Assembly: GCF_003610995.1 (NCBI RefSeq)
Contig: NZ_CP032543.1
Location: forward strand, 3,906,001 to 3,970,000
From: Streptomyces griseus subsp. griseus
Lineage (GTDB): Bacteria; Actinomycetota; Actinomycetes; Streptomycetales; Streptomycetaceae
Direction: 5' to 3'
DNA: 64,000 bases
Below are positions 51,138 to 60,972 of this stretch, piece by piece (the stretch's first letter is position 1; each line of letters starts with the position of its first letter). The notes beneath the pieces were generated by a model. The model was not told the origin of the DNA. It saw only the letters and a program-made list of their open reading frames with translations, and ran no database searches. The position numbers and the translations under genes were made by a program.

Positions 51138-51763
51138 TACTCTTCCTCGCTGGCTATGGCGTTGATGGCCGCCGCCGCTATCGCGCTACCGCCGCGCCTG
51201 CCCCGCACGATCAGGTGCTCCAGGCCCGACGCGTGCTGGGCCAGGGCCTCCTTGGACTCCATCGCGCCGACGAAGCCGACCGGGACGCCGATGACGGCGG
51301 CCGGGCGCGGGGCGCCCTCCTCGATCATCTCCAGCAGCCGGAACAGGGCCGTCGGGGCGTTGCCCACCGCCACCACCGCCCCCTCCATCCGCTCCCGCCA
51401 CAGCTCCAGGGCCGCCGCGCTGCGCGTCGTCCCCATCTCCGCTGCCAGCCCGGGCACGGACGGGTCGGAGAGCGTGCACACCACGTCGTTGTCCGCGGGC
51501 AGCCGCTTGCGCGTGACGCCACTGGCCACCATCGCCACGTCGCAGAGGATCGGGGCGCCGGAGCGCAGGGCCGCGCGGGCGTCGGCCACGGCGTTCGGCG
51601 AGAAGGCGAGGTCCGTCACGAGGTCGACCATGCCGCAGGCGTGGATCATGCGGACGGCGACCTGGCTGACGTCGGCGGGCAGCCCGGCCAGATCCGCCTC
51701 CGCGCGGATGGTGGCGAAGGACTGGCGGTATATCGCCGGTCCGTCCTTCTCGTACTGGTGCAC
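51137..51763 (-). CDS. cobH: Precorrin-8X methylmutase
   Basis: 208 aa, standard length. [19 protein letters not shown] carries the catalytic His. [34 protein letters not shown] and [16 protein letters not shown] are family motifs. It moves the C11 methyl to C12 to give hydrogenobyrinate. Located between cobG and cobIJ in a minus-strand operon. Confidence 0.96.
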   Translation of the reverse strand: MHQYEKDGPAIYRQSFATIRAEADLAGLPADVSQVAVRMIHACGMVDLVTDLAFSPNAVADARAALRSGAPILCDVAMVASGVTRKRLPADNDVVCTLSDPSVPGLAAEMGTTRSAAALELWRERMEGAVVAVGNAPTALFRLLEMIEEGAPRPAAVIGVPVGFVGAMESKEALAQHASGLEHLIVRGRRGGSAIAAAAINAIASEEE

Positions 51764-51800
51764 AGTGCTGTCGCTTTCTTCAGCTGATGGATCAGAGGGA

Positions 51801-53066
51801 TCAGGCGCGGGCCGCGGCCACCGCTGCCGCCAGTGCCGCCGGGTCGTTCCGTAGGGTCGTCGTCGGGGCGTCCCGGCGCTCTCCCCGTACGTGGGAGATC
51901 CGGTGGCCGTCCGGCGTGACGACCACGTCGATCCACTCCCCGTGGGGGTGGCCGCAGCGGCGTTCGCACCCGGACCAGTACACAGGTAGCCGCCCGGGCG
52001 GTCCGACGGCGGCCCCCGCTTCGGCCCGGACGTCGGAGAGCGACTTCGCGCAGCCGGGGTGGCCGATGCAGGCGCCCACGCCGGCCCAGGGGGAGTCGGG
52101 GGCGGTGATCAGGCCGGACCCGGACAGGGCGCGGAGCGCGTCCGCCGCCGCAGGCCGAGGGACCGGCCCGGGGATGACGATCCCGCGCCACGGGGTGAGC
52201 CGCAGCTCGCCGCCGTACCGCCTCGCTGTCCCGGTGAGCAGCCGCCACTGGGTGGGGGTGAGCCTGCCCAGGGGGACACCGGCGGTGATCGCGAAGCCGT
52301 GAGGTCCGGGGGTGGGAGGCGTTGCCGTACGGGGGCGGGGGCGGTGCACCGCCGGGCCCGCAGCCGAACCGATGGTGCGGACCAGCTCCGCCCGTACGTC
52401 GTCGGGCAGGTCCTTCACCCGCCACGCGCCCGGGTCCGCCGCCGCGCGCAGGAACTCCTCGGCGGCCCGCAGCGCCGCGCGGGGCCCATCGGCGGCCGGC
52501 ACCCGGAAGACCTCGTCCGCCGCCCCGATCCGCAGCAGCGCGGTGTCCGAGGAGCCCTCCGCGATCAGCGTCACGTCCGCCCCCAGCGCGTCCACGTCAC
52601 CGCGGCCGTCGTCCAGCGCGAAGAGGAAGCGGCCGGAGAGCGAGGCGGCGGCCGTGGAACCGCACACCAGGCGGTCCAGCCCGGCCAGCCACCGCCCCAG
52701 CGACGGCGAACCGTCCAGCCCGGCCAGGGGCGAGGCCACGATGTTGCGGGCCCGCTCGTGGGCGGCGGAGGGCAGGAGGCCCGCCTCCGTGAGCAGGGCG
52801 GCCAGCTCCCCGCCGCACTCCGTACCGAGGCCGCGCAGCTGTACGTTGCCCCGCGAGGTGAGATGCAGCTCACCGTCCCCGAACCGGGCCGCCGCCGTCA
52901 GCAGCGCCTCCGCCTGGTCCGCGCTCAGCACGCCGCCGGGGATGCGTACGCGGGCCAGCGCACCGTCGTCCGCCCGGTGCAGCCGCAGCGTTCCCGGGCA
53001 GGCGTCGCCACCGGCGCGGGCGGGGACGCCGCCCGCGGAAAGGGGCGAGGGGGCGGAATCGGGCAT
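51801..53066 (-). CDS. cobG: Precorrin-3B synthase (CobG)
   Basis: 421 aa from ATG at 53066 ([13 protein letters not shown]); an ATG four codons upstream is possible. It belongs to the nitrite/sulfite reductase ferredoxin-like family: [15 protein letters not shown], the half-domain repeat [13 protein letters not shown], and the 4Fe-4S cysteines in [10 protein letters not shown] and [13 protein letters not shown]. CobG uses O2 to make precorrin-3B, so the pathway here is the aerobic type. First gene of the cobG-cobH-cobIJ operon; no riboswitch on this side was recognised. Confidence 0.94.
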   Translation of the reverse strand: MPDSAPSPLSAGGVPARAGGDACPGTLRLHRADDGALARVRIPGGVLSADQAEALLTAAARFGDGELHLTSRGNVQLRGLGTECGGELAALLTEAGLLPSAAHERARNIVASPLAGLDGSPSLGRWLAGLDRLVCGSTAAASLSGRFLFALDDGRGDVDALGADVTLIAEGSSDTALLRIGAADEVFRVPAADGPRAALRAAEEFLRAAADPGAWRVKDLPDDVRAELVRTIGSAAGPAVHRPRPRTATPPTPGPHGFAITAGVPLGRLTPTQWRLLTGTARRYGGELRLTPWRGIVIPGPVPRPAAADALRALSGSGLITAPDSPWAGVGACIGHPGCAKSLSDVRAEAGAAVGPPGRLPVYWSGCERRCGHPHGEWIDVVVTPDGHRISHVRGERRDAPTTTLRNDPAALAAAVAAARA

Positions 53067-53251
53067 GGCGGCGAGCATACCGACCGGGTCCGGCCCGGCG
53101 GTGGGCTCACACCTGTGACCTGCGGGACAGGGCTCCGGCGCGCGGGCCACACACCGGTCCGACAGCCCCCCGTCCCGCCTGCGGCGGAGGGGGCGAACAG
53201 TGATCACCACCGCACCCCCGCCCCCTGCCCCGCCCCCACCCCCGCCGCTTA

Positions 53252-53383
53252 GGATGCAGGCGGTGGTCCGTTCAGGCCGCCATCGCCAGACGGCGACAGG
53301 GGAGGAAGCCCGGTGAGATTCCGGCGCGGTCCCGCCACTGTGAGCACGGCCGCCGCCACCGGCCGGGCGAGTCAGGAACTCCC
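53252..53383 (+). promoter_or_regulatory. Cobalamin (B12) riboswitch of cobN
   Basis: The leader contains the conserved core AAGCCCGGTGAGATTCCGGC, immediately followed by GCGGTCCCGCCACTGTGAG, and the closing B12 box GAGTCAGGAACTCCC (about 53369-53383). The 117 nt from there to the cobN ATG (53501) contain GC-rich inverted repeats near 53392-53412 that could form the expression platform. High adenosylcobalamin would reduce cobN expression. Boundaries are approximate. Confidence 0.9.
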
Positions 53384-53500
53384 TTCCCCGAGCGCCCGGT
53401 TTCCGAGCCGGGTGCGGCGCCCGGCCCGTGGAGCCAGGCGCGGGGAGACCCCTCCGACACCGCCCGGGGCGTGGACACCCCGAGGAAGGCCTGACGCAGC

Positions 53501-56500
53501 ATGATCCTGCTCCTGTCGACGTCCGACACCGACCTCCTGAGCGCCCGAGCATCCGAGGGACCGGTCAGCTACCGGTACGCCAACCCCTCCCGCGTCGACC
53601 TCGACGCACTCCCCGAGCTGCTGGACGGCGCCGACCTCGTCGTCGTACGTCTCCTCGGCGGCGTACGCGCGTGGCAGGAAGGCCTCGACGCCGTGCTGGC
53701 CACCGGGCGGCCGGTCGTCGTGCTGACCGGTGAGCAGGCTCCGGACGCGCAGCTGATGGCCGCATCCACCGTGCCGATCGGCATAGCCGCCGAGGCGCAC
53801 GCCTACCTCGCGCACGGCGGGCCCGCCAACCTGGAGCAGCTGGGCCGGTTCCTCTCCGACACCGTGCTGCTGACCGGCCACGGCTTCGAGCCGCCCGCCC
53901 CGGCCCCCGCGTGGGGCCCGCTGGAGCGGGAGGCCCGTGCGGTGGACGCGGGCGCGCCGACCGTGGCCGTCCTCTACTACCGCGCCCACCACATGAGCGG
54001 GAACACCGCGTTCATCGACGCGCTGTGCACAGCGGTCGAGGACGCGGGAGCCCGGCCGCTTCCGCTGTACGTCGCCTCTCTCCGCACGCCGGAGGCCGAG
54101 CTGATCGAGGAGCTGCGCGCCGCCGACGCCATCGTGACCACCGTCCTCGCGGCGGGCGGCACCAGGCCCGCCGAGGCCTCGGCCGGTGGCGACGACGAGT
54201 CCTGGGACGCGGGCGCGCTGACCGGCCTCGACGTGCCGATCCTCCAGGCGCTCTGCCTCACCAGCCCGCGCGCCGCGTGGGAGGAGAACGACGAGGGCGT
54301 CTCCCCGCTGGACGCGGCCACCCAGATCGCGGTGCCGGAGTTCGACGGGCGGCTGATCACCGTGCCCTTCTCCTTCAAGGAGATCGACGAGGACGGGCTC
54401 CCGGCGTACGTCGCCGACGCCGAGCGCGCGGCCCGGGTCGCCGGGATCGCCGTACGGCACGCGAAGCTGCGGAACATCCCGAACGCCGAGAAGCGCATCG
54501 CGCTCGTGCTCTCCGCCTACCCGACCAAGCACTCCCGGATCGGGAACGCCGTCGGCCTCGACACGCCTGCCAGCGCCGTGGCGCTGCTGCGGCGGCTGCG
54601 CGCCGAGGGGTACGACTTCGGGCCCGAGACCGACATCCCGGGGCTGGTCTCCGGCGACGGCGACGAGCTGATCTACGCGCTGATCGAGGCCGGCGGCCAT
54701 GACCAGGAGTGGCTGACCGAGGAGCAGCTGGCCAAGAACCCGGTCCGCATTCCGGCCGCCGACTACCGCCGCTGGTTCGCCCGACTCCCGCAGGAACTGC
54801 GGGAATCGGTGGAGGAGCACTGGGGCCCGGCGCCCGGTGAGATGTTCGTGGACCGGTCCGCCAACCCGGAGGGCGACATCGTCCTCGCGGCCCTGCGGCG
54901 CGGGAACCTCCTCATCCTCATCCAGCCGCCGCGCGGCTTCGGCGAGAACCCGATCGCGATCTACCACGACCCCGATCTCCCGCCGTCCCACCACTACTTG
55001 GCCGCCTACCGCTGGATCGCCGCCTCCGCCGACGACAACGGCTTCGGTGCGGACGCCATGATCCACCTGGGCAAGCACGGGAACCTGGAGTGGCTGCCGG
55101 GCAAGAACGCCGGTCTGTCGGCCGCCTGCGGCCCGGACGCCGCTCTCGGCGATCTGCCGCTCGTCTACCCGTTCCTGGTCAACGACCCGGGCGAGGGCAC
55201 GCAGGCCAAGCGGCGCGTCCACGCCACGCTGATCGACCACCTCGTCCCGCCGATGGCCCGCGCGGACAGCTACGGCGACATCGCGCGCCTGGAGCAACTC
55301 CTCGACGAGCACGCCCAGATCGCCGCGATGGACCCGGCGAAGCTGCCTGCCGTCCGCGCCCAGATCTGGACGCTGATCCAGGCGGCGAAGCTGGACCACG
55401 ACCTCGGCCTGGAGGACCGGCCGGAGGACGAGGGCTTCGACGACTTCATCATGCATCTCGACGGCTGGCTCTGCGAGATCAAGGACGTCCAGATCCGCGA
55501 CGGGCTGCATGTCCTGGGCAACCCGCCCGCCGGGAACGACCGGGTCAACCTGGTGCTGGCCGTGCTGCGCGCCCGCCAGATCTGGGGCGGTACGGCGTCG
55601 CTGCCGGGGCTCCGTGAGGCGCTCGGCCTCGACGAGTCGGCCGCCACGCGCACGGACGCCGACGCGGTCGAGGAGCAGGCCCGCGCGCTCGTCCAGGCGA
55701 TGGACGACGCGGACTGGGACCCGGCGGCCGTGGCAGAGGTGGCCGCGGGCCTTCCCGGCGCGGTGACCGACATCCTCGCCTTCGCGGCCACCGAGGTCGT
55801 CCCGCGCATGGCGGCCACGACCGACGAACTCACCCACGCCGTGCATGCGTTGAACGGCGGCTTCGTGCCGGCCGGGCCGTCCGGTTCGCCGCTGCGCGGG
55901 CTGGTGAACGTGTTGCCGACCGGCCGTAACTTCTACTCGGTCGACCCGAAGGCCGTTCCGTCCAAGCTGGCCTGGGAGACCGGACAGGCGCTCGCCGACT
56001 CTCTCCTCACCCGCTACCGCACCGACAACGGCGACTGGCCCACCTCGGTCGGCCTCTCGCTCTGGGGCACCAGCGCGATGCGCACGGCGGGCGACGACAT
56101 CGCGGAGGCCTTCGCGCTGCTGGGCATCCGGCCCGTCTGGGACGACGCCTCGCGCCGCGTCACGGGTCTGGAGCCCATCCCGCACGAGGAGTTGGGCCGT
56201 CCCCGGATCGACGTCACGCTCCGCATCTCCGGCTTCTTCCGGGACGCGTTCCCGCACACGATCGGGCTGCTGGACGACGCCGTACGGCTGGCCGCCTCTC
56301 TGGACGAACCGGCCGAGCAGAACTACGTACGGGCCCATGCCCAGGCCGACTTGGCCGAGCACGGCGACGAACGCCGGGCCACGACCAGGATCTTCGGCTC
56401 GCGCCCCGGTACGTACGGCGCCGGGCTCCTCCAGCTCATCGACTCCCGAGACTGGCGCACCGACGCCGACCTCGCCGAGGTCTACACGGTCTGGGGCGGT

Positions 56501-57106
56501 TACGCCTACGGCCGCGAGCTCGACGGCCGCCCGGCCCGCGAGGAGATGGAGAGCGCCTACAAGCGCATCGAGGTCGCCGCCAAGAACACCGACACCCGCG
56601 AGCACGACATCGCGGACTCGGACGACTACTTCCAGTACCACGGCGGCATGGTGGCCACCGTGCGCGCGCTGAAGGGCAAGGCCCCGGAGGCGTACATCGG
56701 GGACTCCACCCGCCCCGAGACCGTCCGCACGCGCACGCTCGTCGAGGAGACCTCCCGCGTCTTCCGCGCCCGGGTCGTCAACCCGAAGTGGATCGAGGCG
56801 ATGCGTCGCCACGGCTACAAGGGCGCGTTCGAGCTGGCCGCGACCGTCGACTACCTCTTCGGCTACGACGCCACGACCGGCGTCGTCGCCGACTGGATGT
56901 ACGACAAGCTCACCGAGACGTACGTCCTGGACCCGGAGAACAAGCGGTTCCTCCAGGAGGCCAACCCCTGGGCCCTGCACGGCATCGCGGAACGCCTGCT
57001 GGAGGCCGAGTCGCGCGGCATGTGGGCCAAGCCGGATCCGGCGGTGCTGGAGGCGCTGCGGCAGGTGTACCTGGAGACGGAGGGAAACCTGGAGGGCGAG
57101 GACTGA
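53501..57106 (+). CDS. cobN: Cobaltochelatase large subunit CobN
   Basis: 1201 aa, within the family range of 1200-1300. AGGAAGG precedes the ATG. The CobN/Mg-chelatase H signatures include MIHLGKHGNLEWLPGKNAG, AALRRGNLLILIQPPRGFG, GFVPAGPSGSPLRG, NGDWPTSVGLSLWGTSAMR, and near the end EETSRVFRARVVNPKWIEA. With CobS/CobT- or ChlI/ChlD-type ATPase subunits it inserts cobalt into hydrogenobyrinate a,c-diamide. Those partners are not in the window. It is controlled by the riboswitch directly upstream. Confidence 0.97.
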   Translation: MILLLSTSDTDLLSARASEGPVSYRYANPSRVDLDALPELLDGADLVVVRLLGGVRAWQEGLDAVLATGRPVVVLTGEQAPDAQLMAASTVPIGIAAEAHAYLAHGGPANLEQLGRFLSDTVLLTGHGFEPPAPAPAWGPLEREARAVDAGAPTVAVLYYRAHHMSGNTAFIDALCTAVEDAGARPLPLYVASLRTPEAELIEELRAADAIVTTVLAAGGTRPAEASAGGDDESWDAGALTGLDVPILQALCLTSPRAAWEENDEGVSPLDAATQIAVPEFDGRLITVPFSFKEIDEDGLPAYVADAERAARVAGIAVRHAKLRNIPNAEKRIALVLSAYPTKHSRIGNAVGLDTPASAVALLRRLRAEGYDFGPETDIPGLVSGDGDELIYALIEAGGHDQEWLTEEQLAKNPVRIPAADYRRWFARLPQELRESVEEHWGPAPGEMFVDRSANPEGDIVLAALRRGNLLILIQPPRGFGENPIAIYHDPDLPPSHHYLAAYRWIAASADDNGFGADAMIHLGKHGNLEWLPGKNAGLSAACGPDAALGDLPLVYPFLVNDPGEGTQAKRRVHATLIDHLVPPMARADSYGDIARLEQLLDEHAQIAAMDPAKLPAVRAQIWTLIQAAKLDHDLGLEDRPEDEGFDDFIMHLDGWLCEIKDVQIRDGLHVLGNPPAGNDRVNLVLAVLRARQIWGGTASLPGLREALGLDESAATRTDADAVEEQARALVQAMDDADWDPAAVAEVAAGLPGAVTDILAFAATEVVPRMAATTDELTHAVHALNGGFVPAGPSGSPLRGLVNVLPTGRNFYSVDPKAVPSKLAWETGQALADSLLTRYRTDNGDWPTSVGLSLWGTSAMRTAGDDIAEAFALLGIRPVWDDASRRVTGLEPIPHEELGRPRIDVTLRISGFFRDAFPHTIGLLDDAVRLAASLDEPAEQNYVRAHAQADLAEHGDERRATTRIFGSRPGTYGAGLLQLIDSRDWRTDADLAEVYTVWGGYAYGRELDGRPAREEMESAYKRIEVAAKNTDTREHDIADSDDYFQYHGGMVATVRALKGKAPEAYIGDSTRPETVRTRTLVEETSRVFRARVVNPKWIEAMRRHGYKGAFELAATVDYLFGYDATTGVVADWMYDKLTETYVLDPENKRFLQEANPWALHGIAERLLEAESRGMWAKPDPAVLEALRQVYLETEGNLEGED

Positions 57107-57175
57107 CCCTCCTTCCCCTTCCGTTCTTCTTCCGCCCCCTGCCCCGGCCCGCCCCCGACCGGCACAATCACGGTC

Positions 57176-58315
57176 ATGGGGATGACGGGGCAGGGTCGAC
57201 GGGGTGCTGGTGAGGTCGACGAGGCTGCGGGGAAGGCACGTTCAGCTGCCGGTGGCCTTCCGGCCGCGCTGCGCCTGACTGTGCTCTCCGGCGTCACCGG
57301 TGCGGCGGTCGCCGCCCTCGTGGTCGGCGTCATCCTGGAGCGGGTGCCCGTCCTCGTCTCCGGGGGCGGGGTCCTGGTCCTGCTGATCCTCCTCGCCGCT
57401 CTCGGCGGGCGGCGCTCGGGGCGCGAGGCGCCGCCGGCCGCGCGGATCGCCCTGGCCCGGATCGAGGACCTGCGGGCGACGGGCGGCGAGACCGCCGACG
57501 TACCGGTGAAGTTCCGGCTGACCGTGGCCCCGGGACCGGAGGACGGCCGGTCGGCGTACCGCGTGAAGATCAGCCAGTCCATCAACCTGGTCGACATCCC
57601 CGCCTACCGGCCGGGCGGCGTCGCGGTGGTGGAGTACCGCCCGGACCAGCCCTGGGACGTCCGTATCGTCACCCGGCCGACTCCGGAGTGGAGCCGTCGG
57701 GCCGAGGGGGCACAGATCGACTCGGCGCCCGAGTCCACGCTGGTGAGCGACCCGGACGCGGTCGGCGGCGCGTGGTGCCTGCTGGGGCTGGTCGCGCTGC
57801 TGGCGGGGGCGGCGCTGGTCGTCCTGGTCTTCCGGGGGGAGCTGTCCACGTCGGACGACCCCCCGGCCGCGCCGAAGCCGCCGTCCTCTTCCGCCTCCCG
57901 TACGTTCTCCACCTCCACCACCGTCTCCGGGCCCTCGTCCTCCCTGCTCACCTTCGGACGGATGCGGGCGACCGCGATGGAGCTGGAGACCCGGGTGGGG
58001 ACCGCGTACGTCACCGCGATCACGATCGAGGACCACCGCATGGCGGTGCGCGGCGACTCCGCCCTCCCGCCCGCCGAGACGGTCCACCTCCAGTCCCTCC
58101 CGTACGAACTCCTCCCCGGCCTCGTCCGTGAGGCGCGCACGACCCTGGGCGTACGCGACCCCGAGAGCTGGCGCATCGACGTGACCCCGGGCACCGGTGG
58201 CGGGGTGGGGCCGCGGGTCCGCGTCACGGTGAGCGGTACGGAGGGTACGGCCCGCCTGGACGCGGACGCGACGGGGCGGGTGACGGACCGGCGGGCGGTG
58301 GGGGAGACGGGGTGA
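57176..58315 (+). CDS. Membrane protein of unknown function
   Basis: 379 aa. Two N-terminal TM helices (about 35-55, LTVLSGVTGAAVAALVVGV; and 61-79) are followed by a soluble segment (VKFRLTVAPGPEDGRSAYR, SINLVDIPAYRPGG, VEYRPDQPWDVRIVTRPTP). A third TM (about 200-220, WCLLGLVALLAGAALVVLV) leads to a Ser/Thr/Pro stalk and a C-terminal domain (ELETRVGTAYVTAITIEDH). The middle resembles DUF3592-like proteins in style, but no confident family is assigned. It is 69 bp after cobN and could be read through from it. Confidence 0.7.
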   Translation: MGMTGQGRRGAGEVDEAAGKARSAAGGLPAALRLTVLSGVTGAAVAALVVGVILERVPVLVSGGGVLVLLILLAALGGRRSGREAPPAARIALARIEDLRATGGETADVPVKFRLTVAPGPEDGRSAYRVKISQSINLVDIPAYRPGGVAVVEYRPDQPWDVRIVTRPTPEWSRRAEGAQIDSAPESTLVSDPDAVGGAWCLLGLVALLAGAALVVLVFRGELSTSDDPPAAPKPPSSSASRTFSTSTTVSGPSSSLLTFGRMRATAMELETRVGTAYVTAITIEDHRMAVRGDSALPPAETVHLQSLPYELLPGLVREARTTLGVRDPESWRIDVTPGTGGGVGPRVRVTVSGTEGTARLDADATGRVTDRRAVGETG

Positions 58316-58353
58316 TGCCGGCCCCGGGAGCGGTATCCCGGGGCCGGCATCAC
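58312..58353. terminator. Terminator overlapping a stop codon, between convergent genes
   Basis: An 18-bp perfect stem (58312-58329 with 58336-58353) and 6-nt loop. The 5' arm includes the TGA of the upstream gene (58313-58315). It serves that gene and the convergent lysyl-oxidase gene. Confidence 0.85.
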
Positions 58354-58384
58354 GTGGAAGGTGCGGAGGGCGACAGCCCGAGGA

Positions 58385-60265
58385 TCAGTTGGCGTCCACC
58401 AGCTGGTGGGCGGGCACCTTCACCGTACGGGCGCCCTTCTTGCCGCCCAGGACGACCTTGCGCAGGGCGCTGTTGTTCTTGAGGTTGGTCTCCTTGAGCC
58501 GGTTCTCCGGGTTGGCGAGGACCTGGATGTAGTAGGTGCCGTTGGGCAGGTCGGTGATGTCGAAGGACTGGCCCGGCAGGTCCTGGGTGTAGGTGTCACC
58601 GGAGCCGACGTCGAGGACCTCACGTACGGAGATCGAGTTCTCCTGGCCGCACGCGGTGGACAGGTCGGTGTTGCCGGGGTGCCAGTTGGCGTTCTTGACC
58701 GTGTAGTCGACGGCGTCGGTGTTGGCGAGGCAGAAGGCCTCCTTGCCGCTGCGGACGGTCTCCTTCTTGTCGGCCTTCAGCAGCCGGTAGCTGGCGAAGT
58801 CCGTGAAGTGCCAGTGCTCGTGGCCGGGGCGCGGGTCCCACTCCATGGTGCCGGTCGGGGCGTAGCCGACCTGCTTGCCCTTGGCGTCGTAGAAGTACTG
58901 GTAGGCGTCCATCAGCTTCTTGCCCGGCGAGCGGAAGCCGTCCACGACGAGCTTGGCCGGCCCCGCGTTCCACACGTTGGCGCTGAAGGCGAGGTAGTCC
59001 TTGCCGGGCACGTCCTCGTAACCGTCGCTGACGGTGATGCCGTACGCGGGCAGCGACCGCAGGTCGGGCTTGGGCACATCGGGCACGGAGGCCTTGCCGG
59101 TGGGCCGCTTGGCGTTGGGCCGCGCCCCGGGAGCCTGCCGCGACCCGTCGGTCTGCCCGGCCCGGTCACCGACCTTGGCGGCGGCGAACCCCTGCGCCCC
59201 GAAGGCGTCCCTCTCGGCGGCCTGCTTCTTGAGCGCCCAGGGGAGAGCGGGCGGCGCGGGCGGGTAGGGCCCGTGCCCGACGTTGTACGTGGCCCCGGCC
59301 CCGGTCGTCGGGTTGGCGGGTGCGTCGGTACGGGCGGGGGCGCCGTGTGCACTGTGAGCGTCGTGAGTGCCTTGCGAGGAGGCGGCCGGGGAGGCGGCAC
59401 CGTGCCCGGCGTGCCCGGAGCCGGCGCCCGATCCGTGGCCGGCGTGGGCGCCATGCCCGGCTTCGGCGGCGGACTCGGTGGACCGAGAGGCCTTTGCGGC
59501 TCTGGCGGCCTTGTCGGAGGAGGGGACGGCGGACGTGGAAACGCCCTCCCCCTCCTCCCAACTCCGCTCACGCACGACGACCTTGACGGTCTGCGGCTTG
59601 TCGGCGATCCCGAAGAGATCGCGGTACTTCTTCGTCACGGAGATCTTGGCGGTGTACTTCCCCGCGGCCAGCTGGACCGGCTCGGAGTAGTAACCGGCAT
59701 AGGTGTTGGCCGCCCACCCGTTCTCCACGCCCCACACGGAACCGAGGGTGAAGGGGTTGACCGGACAGCTCTGCGGATACTTCGAGTTGGCGGGAGCGTC
59801 GGGCCGTACGCGCCCGGAGGCGTTGTTGGGGCAGAAGGCCTCGGTCTTCTTCAGCACCGACTTCCCCGCGGCATCGGTGACACTGACCGTCACGAAGCCC
59901 GGCAGCCCGGCGAAGTCCTTCACCAGCCCCGCGGGAAGCGTCTTGGTCTGCGTCTTCTTCCCGTTCCGGATGATCTGCCGGGCGACGACCGGATCCTTGT
60001 AGGACTTACGGGTCACCTTGAGCTCGAAGGCGCCCTTCTCGGAGGTGAGATAGGTCCCGAGATCGAGGTAGACCCCTGGATCCTCCTTCCACGAGTCGAG
60101 CGTCACCGAGGTGGAGGCGGCGATCAGGCTGAGCTTCGGCCCCGGCTGCGCGGTCTTGGCGTCTGGCGCGGCGGCCACGACCCCGGCCGTCACGGCGACA
60201 GCGGCGGCGATGGCGATCGAGGGGCGGGTGAGACGGTTGGTGCGGCCCTGCTGGGATCTGGTCAT
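58385..60265 (-). CDS. Secreted lysyl-oxidase-like copper protein
   Basis: 626 aa from ATG at 60265 (tandem ATG), with CGAGGA upstream. The signal peptide is LTRPSIAIAAAVAVTAGVV. An N-terminal beta-rich domain (about 45-250) is followed by a His/Gly/Ala-rich linker (repeated GHG/HAGHG units, about 270-330). The C-terminal lysyl oxidase domain (about 420-626) has the copper-site cluster RPGHEHWHFTDFASY and SFDITDLPNGTYYIQVLAN, with CLANT and ACGQE cysteines. Lysyl oxidases oxidise peptidyl lysine using copper and a self-derived quinone; the bacterial substrates are unclear. The His-rich linker could bind additional metal. Confidence 0.88.
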   Translation of the reverse strand: MTRSQQGRTNRLTRPSIAIAAAVAVTAGVVAAAPDAKTAQPGPKLSLIAASTSVTLDSWKEDPGVYLDLGTYLTSEKGAFELKVTRKSYKDPVVARQIIRNGKKTQTKTLPAGLVKDFAGLPGFVTVSVTDAAGKSVLKKTEAFCPNNASGRVRPDAPANSKYPQSCPVNPFTLGSVWGVENGWAANTYAGYYSEPVQLAAGKYTAKISVTKKYRDLFGIADKPQTVKVVVRERSWEEGEGVSTSAVPSSDKAARAAKASRSTESAAEAGHGAHAGHGSGAGSGHAGHGAASPAASSQGTHDAHSAHGAPARTDAPANPTTGAGATYNVGHGPYPPAPPALPWALKKQAAERDAFGAQGFAAAKVGDRAGQTDGSRQAPGARPNAKRPTGKASVPDVPKPDLRSLPAYGITVSDGYEDVPGKDYLAFSANVWNAGPAKLVVDGFRSPGKKLMDAYQYFYDAKGKQVGYAPTGTMEWDPRPGHEHWHFTDFASYRLLKADKKETVRSGKEAFCLANTDAVDYTVKNANWHPGNTDLSTACGQENSISVREVLDVGSGDTYTQDLPGQSFDITDLPNGTYYIQVLANPENRLKETNLKNNSALRKVVLGGKKGARTVKVPAHQLVDAN

Positions 60266-60972
60266 CATTCCTCGTACTTCCGGCTTTTCCGAGCACGTGA
60301 TGGGACGCGGACGAACAGCACGGCCCCAACTCACCTGTGGCGACGCTGTGTCCGGCCTGTGAGAGGCGGAGTTGGGCGCTCGGGTTGTCTGAGGTCCACC
60401 GGATAGGCCTGGGTTGTCCGAAAAGCGCCGTTCGCCTTACTGTGGGCAGCGGTCCGGAATCCAGGGAGCCTGCGGTTTTCCCAGGAGCAGGGGAATGCGG
60501 CCCGAGAAGGTGTGGCTGATTCCTCGTCGCATCGCTCACGAAGCGCGGGGATGGCCCCCGACCACATGCCTTCGCTCTCCACCTCGGGCCCCACGGAGTC
60601 CTGGCCTTCCCGGTCCCCCATCCGCGGCGCGTGGGCACCGAAGTACGTGACGGACCACAGCCGCGCCACAGCTCACTCCGTCTTCCTGGCGGCAGCCGAC
60701 CCTCGTTGCCCCGGCGGGAGTTGAACGGCCCGGGCTGGCGCCGAGTCCTGGCGCAGGCGGCCATGCGCACCCCAGCCGTGATGGGGTTGAGCCATCCCGG
60801 CCGGGAACACCTCACCGCTCTCACGACCACCGCACGCGGGAACTGGGGTCGCCACACACGACATGATTCCTGCCCGCCGTCGCAGCCTCGGGCTCTTTCC
60901 CGGTGCCACCACCCGGGCCGGCTGCTCGACCTCCTGTACTCCCGCGGCCTCGCAGCCGTCCGCCGCGGTCGC
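60266..60972. other. Intergenic region, no supported gene
   Basis: About 700 bp between the lysyl-oxidase start and the TetR stop. Short frames exist on both strands but show no RBS, family resemblance or sustained codon bias. It must contain the lysyl-oxidase promoter at the left end. Confidence 0.5.

Noticed and set aside
60331..60669. A minus-strand frame of 112 codons upstream of the lysyl-oxidase gene
   Set aside because: No RBS, no family similarity and composition like translated noncoding GC-rich DNA.
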